DNA from: Acidobacteria bacterium 13_2_20CM_2_57_6
GTDB taxonomy: Bacteria; Acidobacteriota; Terriglobia; Acidiferrales; UBA7541
Length of the DNA stretch: 64,000 nt
NCBI GenBank assembly: GCA_001917435.1
Contig: MNEA01000151.1
Coordinates: 1-64,000, forward strand
Reading direction: 5' to 3'
Positions 9,083-18,356 of the stretch are shown here, piece after piece; the stretch's first letter is position 1, and the number at the start of each line of letters is the position of its first letter. The position numbers and the translations under genes were made by a program. The notes beneath the pieces were generated by a model, which worked only from the letters and a program-made list of their open reading frames with translations, ran no database searches and was not told the DNA's origin.

Positions 9083-12000
9083 TCAGGGATTCATCGGGGC
9101 AAGGAACAGCGGCTTCAGTTTGACTTTCTCGAGCAAGGCATTAACACTTGCCAGATCTTCCTTTTGGAAAGCGGCCCAATGTGCCAGCGTCTCTTGCGCA
9201 GCCTCTTCCCACCTTGCGCTGGCCGTTGCGGCATCCGTCGTTGGACCCAGTTCGGAGCTGTCCACAATGACCAAGAGCCGAGTGAGCGCTCCCTCAACTT
9301 GAGGGAGAGTTTCGTGCTCCTTGTTTGGCAAAGCTTGCCCAAACAATCCAAAATCCGCATCGCTATCGGGCTCGACCGCTTCCTCAACCTTCTTCTCCAG
9401 CTCCTGCAAAGCCGTCAGAAGTTCACTGTTGCCGCTGGCATCCTTCTTGCGTGCGTCGATTTGCTTTCGTAAATCGCCGATCTGTTGCACCCCCATGGAA
9501 ACTTCGCCCAATCGCGCTGCAAGTTTCGACGCCAGGCCGAACTGCCTCGTCAGGGCGTCCTGTGGCGTTTTCACGCGCGGATCCAGCCTGATCGTCAGTG
9601 GTTGCGTACTGCTCTTGCCCTTCGTAGTAAGCTTCACGGTGTAGTTGCCGGGTGCCGCCAGTGGTCCAGCCGGGCCCCAGAACGATCTGCGCACGCCCTT
9701 CGGCATCGCATAGCGAAGGTCCCAGACGAATCGGTGCATGCCCGCCTCCGCCAGAAGAGGTTTCGGATCGCGCACCCACTCCATTTGAATTGGCACGTCG
9801 TTGGGATTTGTCTTGTGCAAGACGTCATCGCTCGCGAATCGCCGCACCAGGTTTCCTTCGGAGTCGAAGATTTCCAGCTGAATCGGCGCTGACGCTCTTT
9901 CCTTCAAGTAATAATCGAGCACCGCGCCTTCGGGCGGGTTGGCGGCCAAGAATTCATCCATGGGCACTGGCGTGCCTTGGTCCGATCCTGTCCGCATGCG
10001 AATCGCGGCTTCAGGCCTAAAGAGCCATGCATCGGCTGCAGCGACATGCGCGTCCATCTGCCGCAGCGGTGTCACATTGTCCAAAATCCAAAATGAACGG
10101 CCAAAGGTCGCAATCACCAAGTCGCTTTCGTGTACGACCAGGTCGCGCACCGACGTCACCGGCAGATTGAGCTGCAAGGACTCCCAATCGTCTCCGTCAT
10201 TCAACGAAACGTAGGCGCCCTTTTCCGTGCAAGCGTACAGCAAACCTTTCCGGGCAGGATCTTCCCGCACGCAATTCAAGAAGCTGCCTTCGGGAATCCC
10301 ATCCGAGATGCGTTGCCAGCTCTTTCCGAAATCGCGCGTGCGATAGAGATACGCCTGATAATCGTCAAGACGATGCCTGTCCACCGCGGCATACGCTGTC
10401 CCCGCATCCGAATGCGACGCTTCGATGTGCGTCACTTTGCTCCAGGGCGTCAATTCCGGCGGCGTAACGTTCTCCCAGGTTTTTCCTTCGTCTTGCGTCA
10501 GTTGGATTTGCCCGTCGTCCGTTCCTGCCCATATTTCTCCGGCTTGCACATACGATGGTCCAATTGTATAAATAACGCCGCGGCGTTTGCCCCTCGGCGT
10601 ATCCGCAGCCGTCGTGGCGTCCAGATTTGGCGGCACACCCGCATCTTCGCGCGTGAGGTCGGGACTGATCACCTGCCACGAGTTTCCTCCGTCCGCCGTC
10701 CGAAATAGAACTTGCGAGCCGAAGTACAGTACGTGCCGATCGATTGGCGAAAACACAAGCGGCAGCGTCCACGTGCGCCGGTACTTGCCCGGTTGCCCAA
10801 ACGTCGGCGGCATCTGCTGGACCTGTTCGTCGCTGAAATCCTGGCGCGCGACAAACCCGCCGAACACGACGCCGGGATTCAGCGGATCCGGCGCGATGTA
10901 GCCACTTTCATCGCCGGCGTCGATCGGGCGCCAATCGTGAAAATTCAAGGAGCGATACCTGCTGCGGCTGGGCGTGGCTATCGCATTGCTATCCTGTTGG
11001 GCGCCATATACCCAGTACGGAAACTGGTTGTCCGTCACCACATGGTAGAACTGCCCTGTTGGCTGGTTGAACCAGGAACTCCATGTTTCTCCGCCGTTGC
11101 GCGTCACGATCGCGCCTTGATCGCAGCTGAGAATCATCCGGCGCGGCTCGTCCGGATCGATCCAAAGTTCGTGGTAGTCATCGCCTCCAGGAGCGCCCTT
11201 GAATGCCGCGAACGTTTTCCCTCCGTCATGCGATTGGTAAGCCGTAGTGTTCGGAACATACACTGTGTCGGGGTCTTTGGGATCCACGCTGGCTTCCCCG
11301 AAATACCAACCGCGTTGCCAGATTCGCCGATCGTGCGAAACACGTAGCCAGCTCTGTCCAGAATTATCCGAACGAAACAGCCCGCCTTCCTTCGCGTCCA
11401 CGATCAAATAAATCCGCCGCGGATTGCTTGGTGCGAACGCTATGCCAATTCGTCCAAGCCCTTCCGTTGGCAATCCTTGCCCGCTCACGCGTTCCCAATG
11501 ATCGCCTCCATCAATCGACCGATAAAGCCCGCTTCCCGGTCCGTTCGAGGGAGGGTAGACGCTCCATGGCGGCCTTCGCGTTTGCCAGAGCGATGCGTAA
11601 ATCGTTTTTGGATTTCCTGGTTCGAACGCTACATCAATCGCGCCGGTGTTTTCGTCATGAAACAGAATCTTTTGCCAGCTCTTTCCGCCATCCCTTGACC
11701 GAAATACGCCGCGCTCCTGGTTCGGCCCGTAAGCATGCCCCAGGGCGGCGACGAAAACCTTGTTTGCGTCCCGCGGGTCCACGAGAATCCGCCCAATCTG
11801 CCGCGAATCCTCCAGTCCAATGTGCGCCCACGTTTTGCCGCCATCCGCCGACTTGTACATCCCATTTCCGTACGAAATGGACGACCGCATGTCGGCTTCG
11901 CCCGACCCGACATAAATCACCTTCGAATCTGACGGCGCTACTGCAATCGCCCCAATCGATGCAATGGACTGCGAATCGAAGACGGGCTTCCACGTTCGCC

Positions 12001-12247
12001 CCGCGTCATTCGTTTTCCAAACGCCTCCGCCCACGCTTCCGAAATAGAAAATTTCCGGTTGCCCACGCACGCCCGTCACTGCCAGCACGCGCCCTCCGCG
12101 CGATGGCCCGATCAGTCGCCACCGCAGCTCCTGAAATAATTTTGGATCGTATTGCTTAGGCGCGTCACGTCCGGCCAACAGCCGAACCGAACCAGCGAGC
12201 GCGAATAGGGCAACTAGCAATGCAAAAGCGAAGCGGCGCAGTTTCAC
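9083..12247 (-). CDS. VPS10/BNR-repeat 'glycosyl hydrolase' (sortilin-like beta-propeller), secreted
   Basis: Signal peptide; many DGGxxW BNR motifs; LRWRLIGPSRGGRVLAVTGV; 1054 aa; paralogous to three other loci in the window. Confidence 0.85.
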   Translation of the reverse strand: MKLRRFAFALLVALFALAGSVRLLAGRDAPKQYDPKLFQELRWRLIGPSRGGRVLAVTGVRGQPEIFYFGSVGGGVWKTNDAGRTWKPVFDSQSIASIGAIAVAPSDSKVIYVGSGEADMRSSISYGNGMYKSADGGKTWAHIGLEDSRQIGRILVDPRDANKVFVAALGHAYGPNQERGVFRSRDGGKSWQKILFHDENTGAIDVAFEPGNPKTIYASLWQTRRPPWSVYPPSNGPGSGLYRSIDGGDHWERVSGQGLPTEGLGRIGIAFAPSNPRRIYLIVDAKEGGLFRSDNSGQSWLRVSHDRRIWQRGWYFGEASVDPKDPDTVYVPNTTAYQSHDGGKTFAAFKGAPGGDDYHELWIDPDEPRRMILSCDQGAIVTRNGGETWSSWFNQPTGQFYHVVTDNQFPYWVYGAQQDSNAIATPSRSRYRSLNFHDWRPIDAGDESGYIAPDPLNPGVVFGGFVARQDFSDEQVQQMPPTFGQPGKYRRTWTLPLVFSPIDRHVLYFGSQVLFRTADGGNSWQVISPDLTREDAGVPPNLDATTAADTPRGKRRGVIYTIGPSYVQAGEIWAGTDDGQIQLTQDEGKTWENVTPPELTPWSKVTHIEASHSDAGTAYAAVDRHRLDDYQAYLYRTRDFGKSWQRISDGIPEGSFLNCVREDPARKGLLYACTEKGAYVSLNDGDDWESLQLNLPVTSVRDLVVHESDLVIATFGRSFWILDNVTPLRQMDAHVAAADAWLFRPEAAIRMRTGSDQGTPVPMDEFLAANPPEGAVLDYYLKERASAPIQLEIFDSEGNLVRRFASDDVLHKTNPNDVPIQMEWVRDPKPLLAEAGMHRFVWDLRYAMPKGVRRSFWGPAGPLAAPGNYTVKLTTKGKSSTQPLTIRLDPRVKTPQDALTRQFGLASKLAARLGEVSMGVQQIGDLRKQIDARKKDASGNSELLTALQELEKKVEEAVEPDSDADFGLFGQALPNKEHETLPQVEGALTRLLVIVDSSELGPTTDAATASARWEEAAQETLAHWAAFQKEDLASVNALLEKVKLKPLFLAPMNP

Positions 12248-12315
12248 GTCAGCAGTCTCCTGGCAAAAGGAAGCTTTCCCAAAGATTGCTGAGTATATCC
12301 TAGGCGCCTGACAAA

Positions 12316-12346
12316 ACCGCCCGGCTCTTTCGAACCGGGCGTCAGG
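12316..12346 (-). terminator. Putative terminator downstream of APC permease
   Basis: CGCCCGG...CCGGGCG stem (12318-12324/12335-12341) with an outer CCTGAC/GTCAGG arm; minus strand reads CCGGGCGGTTTTG. Confidence 0.5.
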
Positions 12347-12369
12347 GAATAGTTCAGATGAAGAATCTC

Positions 12370-13794
12370 CTAGGCTGTTTCCAACTCCTCGACGCTTTTC
12401 ACCAACACCGGTTTCGACCTGCGAATCTTCAATTTGCCGGTGACAAAATACATCAAAACCCCGGCCACGATAATGAGCATTCCGAACAAGAGGCCGTTCA
12501 TGCCCAGCACGGTCTCATGGTTACTCTCCACCATTGCCAGGCTCAACAGCGCCAGCGGAAACACGCCGGCGAGAACCGCACCGAACATCCCGCCCGGGAC
12601 GCGGAATCTGCGCTTCAATTCCGGCTCGCGAATGCGCAGCGCCACCAGCGTCACGAATTCCAGCATAAGGCTGATCCCGTACAACACAATGTCCAGCGTC
12701 ACGAGCCGCTTGAATCCCAGCCCCAGGCACAGCGCCCAGCAGGCCGCGCAAAAAAGAATAGCCACCCACGGCGATTGAGTCCGCACGCTCACCTTGTCAA
12801 AAAATCTTGGCAGCATCTCGTCATGCGCCATCGCCAGCGGCAGCCGCGAATAGCTCATCACCAGCGCATTGAACATCCCGAACGCGCTCATCATCCCGCC
12901 AAGGATGACCAGGAATCTTAGCCATGCGAATCCCAGGAACTTCCCGCCAATCGCTCCCGCCACCGCAGCCCACGAGCCGTCGCCTCCGAACATCGAAGAC
13001 GGAACGCCCGTCAAATACACCCCTGCAAAGGGCAGCACGTAGGACAGCGCCACCAGGATCACCGCCGCAATCATGGCCTTCGGATACGTCCTTTGTGGCC
13101 GCTCGACTTCTCCTGCAATCGTCGACGCGTTATCCCAGCCCATGTAATTCCACATCGCCACTAGCACGCCGCCGAGCAAGCTCAACCCGCTAGCCGCCGG
13201 CACGCCATGGGCATCTGCCAGTGCGCCCACTTTCAGCGGCGACAGCACTACAATCAGCGCGAACGGCGCCGACAGCAGGAAGAAAAGCCACAGGGAAGTG
13301 ATTCCCACCACGCGAATTCCCGCAAGATTCAGAACCGCGCAAGTAGCCACTACAAAGAGCCCGGCGTAGATTCCGTGATTCCCAAGTCCAAACCATGGCG
13401 ACATCTGCTTCAAATAAAAAACAAACAGCGTTGGGTAAATCGCCATGTCAAAAATGCTAGCGGCCAGCGAAAGCCACGCTTCCTGAAAGCCCCAGAAGTT
13501 CCCCAAACCGCGCCGCACCCACGCGTAGTACCCTCCCTCTTGCGGCAGCGCGCTTGACAGCTCCCCGATCATGAACGCCGTCGGCAGGCACCACAGCACC
13601 GGCAGAAACAACAGGATCAAGATCCCGCCGCCGTACCCCGCGCCGTGAATAATTTCTTCCGTGCCGTAGGTGCCGCCGGACACCATGAAAAAAGTGGCGG
13701 CCACGAGCGGCCAGAGCGTGAGCTTAGCGATTCTTTTTCTTGCAATTGGAATTGCCTGGGGAGGTAGCCGAGCGGGAAGCTTTAAAGAACTCAA
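12370..13794 (-). CDS. APC family amino acid permease
   Basis: About 12 hydrophobic segments; FFMVSGGTYGTEEIIHGAGYGG, PTAFMIGELSSALPQEGGYYAWVRRGLG. Confidence 0.85.
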   Translation of the reverse strand: MSSLKLPARLPPQAIPIARKRIAKLTLWPLVAATFFMVSGGTYGTEEIIHGAGYGGGILILLFLPVLWCLPTAFMIGELSSALPQEGGYYAWVRRGLGNFWGFQEAWLSLAASIFDMAIYPTLFVFYLKQMSPWFGLGNHGIYAGLFVVATCAVLNLAGIRVVGITSLWLFFLLSAPFALIVVLSPLKVGALADAHGVPAASGLSLLGGVLVAMWNYMGWDNASTIAGEVERPQRTYPKAMIAAVILVALSYVLPFAGVYLTGVPSSMFGGDGSWAAVAGAIGGKFLGFAWLRFLVILGGMMSAFGMFNALVMSYSRLPLAMAHDEMLPRFFDKVSVRTQSPWVAILFCAACWALCLGLGFKRLVTLDIVLYGISLMLEFVTLVALRIREPELKRRFRVPGGMFGAVLAGVFPLALLSLAMVESNHETVLGMNGLLFGMLIIVAGVLMYFVTGKLKIRRSKPVLVKSVEELETA

Positions 13795-14094
13795 TTTTTA
13801 CTCTCGTCCTCCTATGGGAAACTCGCTCCTGCTGCTGCGATAAAGCGAGTTCGCATTCGCAGCATACAAGAGTTGCCCTTGCATGCAAGGAAAAAATGCG
13901 CCTCAGCAAAAATATTTTTTGTCTCTCCAGCCGTAACTTCTTACTACTGTAGCGCAGGGTTTGCGCTGCTCTGTCGTGTTTAACGTCATCGCAAATGAAA
14001 CCGAATGGCGGTCAACGGCGTCACATGCAAAGCGGCTGCTTCCCCAGGGTGATTTCCTGACAAACGAGAATGAAAATACAGCGACCGGAGGACG

Positions 14095-15660
14095 ATGGTG
14101 CGAAAGTATGCGAGTGCGTTAGCGGTATTCGTAGTCTCCTTGATGGTTTTGCCTTTGGCGGCGCAAGCTCCCGGCCAGTCAGAGTTGTCTGCCATCCATC
14201 AAATCAAGGACGAAGGCTTCAACGATTCCAAAGTAATGGAAATCATGAGCTACCTGACCGACGTTTACGGCCCGCGTCTTACGAATTCTCCGGACATCAA
14301 GGAAGCCGCCAATTGGACTACCGGCAAGATGAAAGAGTGGCAGCTTGCCAACGTCCATCTCGAGCCTTGGGGACCGTTCGGCCGCGGTTGGTCCAACGAA
14401 CGCTTTTCCGCCCAGGTGATATCCCCGCGCCCGTTTCCGCTGATTGCCTATCCGAAGGCCTGGACACCGGGGACGAATGGTCCGGTAACCGCAGCTGCCG
14501 TCCTCGCGCCAATCCTGAAAGAGGAAGACATCGCCAAGTACCGAGGCCAGCTGAAAGGAAAGTTTGTCCTGACCGCTGCCTTCCCCGAAAATCCCGAGCG
14601 CTTCGAGCCGCAAGCGCACCGCTACACGGACAGCGAGTTGGCGGAGCTTGCCACCCAGCCGGTGCCCGTGGCGAACGCCGAAGACCGTGCCGCGCAATTC
14701 CGCGCCCAACGCGAATTAAGTCTCAAGATACAGAAGTTTCTCGTTGACGAAGGCGTCGCCGCCTGGATCGAGCCTTCCCGCAGCGACGACGGAACCGTGT
14801 TCGTCCAGCAGGGGGGCGGCCGCGATAAGGAGAAAGACCCGCCGGCGCCTCCGCGCGTCGCTGTTGCCAGCGAAAACTACGGCCGCATTTATCGCATGCT
14901 CGATAAGAAAGTGCCTGTCACCTTGCAGCTCGATATCGAAAACAAGTTCTACGACGACGATCTCAATTCCTTCAACATCATCGGCGAAATCACTGGCACG
15001 GACAAAGCCAAAGCCGACGAAGTCGTCATGCTCGGAGCGCACTTTGATTCCTGGCACGGCGGCACCGGTGCCACGGACAACGGCGCAGGCTCTGCCGTGA
15101 TGCTCGAAGCCATCCGCATTCTCAAGACCACCGGTCTTAAGATGCGTCGCACGGTTCGCATCGGCCTGTGGACCGGAGAGGAGCAGGGTTTGCTCGGTTC
15201 CCGTGCCTACGTCAAGCAGCACTTCGCCGATCCCGAAGTGATGAAGCCCTCTCCCGAACACGCCAAACTCGACGGCTACTACAACGTGGACAACGGCACG
15301 GGCAAGATTCGCGGCGTTTATCTCCAGGGAAACGAAATGGTGGCCCCCATCTTCTCTGCATGGATGGAACCGTTCCACGATCTCGGCATGAACACGCTCA
15401 CCATCCGCAACACTGGCGGCACCGACCACCTGGCCTTCAACGCCGTCGGCCTCCCCGGCTTTCAATTCATCCAGGACCCTCTGGACTACGACTCGCGCAC
15501 CCACCATTCCAACATGGACGTCTACGAGCGCATCCAGGAGCCGGACATGAAGCAAATGGCCGTGATCGTCGCTTCCTTCGTCTACCTGACCGCCAATCGC
15601 GACGAAATGATTCCGCGCAAGCCCCTGCCCAAGCCGCAGCCTGCGCGCCCTCAACCCTGA
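14095..15660 (+). CDS. M28-type (PA-domain) metallopeptidase, secreted
   Basis: Signal peptide; VVMLGAHFDSWHGGTGATDNGAGSAVMLEAIRIL, GLWTGEEQGLLGS, GGTDHLAFNAVGLPGF. Confidence 0.88.
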   Translation: MVRKYASALAVFVVSLMVLPLAAQAPGQSELSAIHQIKDEGFNDSKVMEIMSYLTDVYGPRLTNSPDIKEAANWTTGKMKEWQLANVHLEPWGPFGRGWSNERFSAQVISPRPFPLIAYPKAWTPGTNGPVTAAAVLAPILKEEDIAKYRGQLKGKFVLTAAFPENPERFEPQAHRYTDSELAELATQPVPVANAEDRAAQFRAQRELSLKIQKFLVDEGVAAWIEPSRSDDGTVFVQQGGGRDKEKDPPAPPRVAVASENYGRIYRMLDKKVPVTLQLDIENKFYDDDLNSFNIIGEITGTDKAKADEVVMLGAHFDSWHGGTGATDNGAGSAVMLEAIRILKTTGLKMRRTVRIGLWTGEEQGLLGSRAYVKQHFADPEVMKPSPEHAKLDGYYNVDNGTGKIRGVYLQGNEMVAPIFSAWMEPFHDLGMNTLTIRNTGGTDHLAFNAVGLPGFQFIQDPLDYDSRTHHSNMDVYERIQEPDMKQMAVIVASFVYLTANRDEMIPRKPLPKPQPARPQP

Positions 15661-15673
15661 TAGACCGGTGTAG

Positions 15674-15699
15674 GGGCGGGTTTCAGCCCGCCCTTTTTT
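15674..15699 (+). terminator. Rho-independent terminator after M28 peptidase
   Basis: GGGCGGG-TTTCAG-CCCGCCC followed by TTTTTT. Confidence 0.8.
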
Positions 15700-15759
15700 C
15701 CTAACGCCGCAACGTGACATTCTTGCTCCCCTGTCGTCTTATACTCCCAGGGGGTTGAG

Positions 15760-18168
15760 ATGGCCTCATTCTGGCAAAGCCTTCGCCACGCCTTTCGGCT
15801 TCTTCGCCTCAGTCCCGGTTTCACCATCATCTCCGTCCTCACCCTCGCGCTCGGCATTGGCGCCAACACCGCCATCTTCCAGCTTATCGACTCCGTTCGC
15901 CTCCGCGCCATTCCGGTCAAGAATCCCCAGCAGCTGGGGACGATCCGCATTGCCGACCGTCATTGGGGTTCCGGACAGTTTTCGAGCCAGTATTCCCAGC
16001 TCACCTTTCCCATGTGGGAGCAGATCCGCAAGCGCCAGGAGGGATTCGCCGAAATTGCCGTGTGGTCCGACCAGCGATTCAACTTGGCCACCGGCGGGGA
16101 AGTCCGCAAAGCAAAAGGCATCCGCGTTAGCGGCGATTTCTTTCACGTCCTTGGCGTCGAGCCGATCCTAGGGAGGCTGCTTGGTCCCGAGGATGACCAG
16201 CCCGGTTGCGGCGTGGCGGGAGCAAACATCAGCTACTCGTTCTGGCAGCGGAATTTTGCCGGTGATCCTTCCGTGGTTGGCAAGCGTTTGACGCTCGATG
16301 GCAATTCGTTCGAAGTTCTCGGTGTCACCCCTCCAGGATTCAATGGCATCTCCGTGGGCGATACCTTTGACGTGGCCGCGCCCATTTGCGTCGAACCCAT
16401 ACTTAGCCCGCGCAACAATCGGCTAACGCTTCGCCATGCCTGGTGGCTTGCCTCCATCGGCCGCTTGAAACCAGGGTGGACGATTGCACGCACCAACGCG
16501 CAGATGAATGCTGTGACGCCCGCGATTTTGCAAGAGACGATTCCGCCCGTGTACGATGCCGCCGGAGTAAAGAAGTATCTCGAATACAAACTTGGAGCGT
16601 TTTCCGCCAGCACGGGATTTTCCGAGTTGCGCCAGGATTCGGAGACGTCCCTGTGGTTGCTTCTCGGAATTTCCGGACTCGTCTTGCTCATCGCGTGCGC
16701 GAATCTGGCGAACTTGATGCTGGCCCGCGCCGGTGCACGGGAACGCCAGATCACCATCCGGCGAGCGCTCGGAGCCTCGCGTTGGCGAATGATTCGCGAT
16801 CTGCTTTCCGAGAGCCTTCTGCTCGCAGTGGCCGGTACGATCTGTGGATTGTTTCTGGCCTTCGCCATTAGCCGCCTGCTTGTGGCCTTCATCAGCACGC
16901 CGCAGAGTCAAATCTTCCTGGATCTCGGGATGGACTGGCGCCTGCTGGCTTTCACGACTGCGCTCGCCGTGCTGACAACGGTCTCCTTCGGGCTGGCACC
17001 GGCCGTGCGCGCCACGCGGGCGGAGCCCGCCACCTTGTTGCAATCCGGAAGCCGGGGAATGTCCGGAGGCCGGGAGCGCTTTAGCAACTTGACGACACTG
17101 AATGTCGGGTTCCTGCAGAGCGGAATCTTAGTCACTGACGTTGATTTCAAGCGTTTGCAGATCCCCGAAGAGCGCTTTACAGAATACAAACGCGACATCC
17201 TGAAGCATGTGCAGGCCATGCCCGGCGTGAAATCCGCCGCCAGCGCCATGCTCGTGCCCTTTGGCGGCAGCACCTGGAATGATAACGTCCTTCTCGAAGG
17301 TTCCGACCAAGACGCAGGTGTCGTGTGGCTCAACTATCTAGGCGCTGGCTATTTTCAGACCATCGGAACTCCTCTTCTCGCTGGACGCGACTTCGATGAC
17401 CGCGACACCGCCACTTCCGTCAAGGTGGCCATCGTCAATCAGGCGTTTGTGCGCAAAATTCTGAAAGGCGTCGATCCCCTTGGGAAGAGGTTTCGCATAC
17501 ACGAACCGCCAGGAAAGCCGCGGCCTCTCTATGAGATTGTGGGAGTAACGGGTGATAACAAGTTCCAAGACATGCACGAGGAATTTTTGCCGTTCATGTA
17601 TTTCCCCGGCACGCAGCAGGAAAAGCCCGGCCCGGACGATCAAATCCTCATTCGCTCGTCGCTGCCCCTGACCAGTCTCATGGCCTCTCTGAGAGAAACC
17701 ATTGCCGGCGTGAATCCCGGCATCGACCTGGAATTTAGGGTCTTGAAGACGCGAATCCACGACTCGCTGCTGCAGGACGAGCTGATGGCCACGCTTTCCG
17801 GTTTTTTCGGTTTCCTTGCGGCGCTTCTCGCGGCCATTGGACTCTACGGCGTTATTTCCTACATGGTGGTACAGCGCACCAGGGAAATTGGAATCCGCAT
17901 GGCCATCGGTGCGAAGCGTGCCGACGTCGTGAGAATGATTCTTGGCGAAGCGGGGGTCCTCACCGTCGCCGGCCTGGTGATTGGCATCGGCCTCGCCCTT
18001 GGCGCAGCTCAAGCTGCCAAATCCTTGCTTTACGGTCTGAAGCCCCGCGATCCCTTGACGCTTGTAATGGCTGTTATCCTGTTGAGCGCGGTAGCATCGC
18101 TGGCAAGTTTTTTGCCTGCCCATCGCGCCTCAAAACTCGATCCTTTGACCGCCCTGCGTTATGAATAA
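15760..18168 (+). CDS. ABC transporter permease, ADOP/MacB-like (802 aa)
   Basis: MASFWQSLRHAFRLLRLSPGFTIISVLTLALGIGANTAIFQLIDSVRLRAIP; C-term RTREIGIRMAIGAKRADVVRMIL...LDPLTALRYE. Confidence 0.9.
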   Translation: MASFWQSLRHAFRLLRLSPGFTIISVLTLALGIGANTAIFQLIDSVRLRAIPVKNPQQLGTIRIADRHWGSGQFSSQYSQLTFPMWEQIRKRQEGFAEIAVWSDQRFNLATGGEVRKAKGIRVSGDFFHVLGVEPILGRLLGPEDDQPGCGVAGANISYSFWQRNFAGDPSVVGKRLTLDGNSFEVLGVTPPGFNGISVGDTFDVAAPICVEPILSPRNNRLTLRHAWWLASIGRLKPGWTIARTNAQMNAVTPAILQETIPPVYDAAGVKKYLEYKLGAFSASTGFSELRQDSETSLWLLLGISGLVLLIACANLANLMLARAGARERQITIRRALGASRWRMIRDLLSESLLLAVAGTICGLFLAFAISRLLVAFISTPQSQIFLDLGMDWRLLAFTTALAVLTTVSFGLAPAVRATRAEPATLLQSGSRGMSGGRERFSNLTTLNVGFLQSGILVTDVDFKRLQIPEERFTEYKRDILKHVQAMPGVKSAASAMLVPFGGSTWNDNVLLEGSDQDAGVVWLNYLGAGYFQTIGTPLLAGRDFDDRDTATSVKVAIVNQAFVRKILKGVDPLGKRFRIHEPPGKPRPLYEIVGVTGDNKFQDMHEEFLPFMYFPGTQQEKPGPDDQILIRSSLPLTSLMASLRETIAGVNPGIDLEFRVLKTRIHDSLLQDELMATLSGFFGFLAALLAAIGLYGVISYMVVQRTREIGIRMAIGAKRADVVRMILGEAGVLTVAGLVIGIGLALGAAQAAKSLLYGLKPRDPLTLVMAVILLSAVASLASFLPAHRASKLDPLTALRYE

Positions 18169-18332
18169 ATCATGGTTCTACGAACCACAAGCGAACCATG
18201 AAAATGTGTTCGAGAAGGAAGTGAAGAGGTATCTTGAGCATCGCCAAGTGGATGAAGGCCGAACTATTCTGGCGCCATTCGAGCCCGAGTATGAATATGA
18301 CCTGGACGTCGATGGGCACAACGAACTGTTGC

Positions 18333-18350
18333 CTCTGCCGTGAGGCAGAG
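18333..18350. repeat. Perfect 7-bp hairpin with GTGA (GNRA-type) loop left of the IS110 transposase
   Basis: CTCTGCC-GTGA-GGCAGAG. Confidence 0.6.
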
Positions 18351-18356
18351 AGCACG

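Noticed and set aside
13740-14095. Possible tRNA or small RNA in the gap before the M28 peptidase
   Set aside because: No cloverleaf with a TTCGA-type T-loop and CCA end could be assembled by eye.
14716-15720. 334-aa minus-strand ORF
   Set aside because: Antisense to the M28 peptidase.
18161-18343. 60-aa ORF MNKSWFYEPQANHENVFEKEV...
   Set aside because: Not called as a CDS: no recognisable family and it overlaps hairpins in the IS110 left flank; could be coding, so treated as unresolved.
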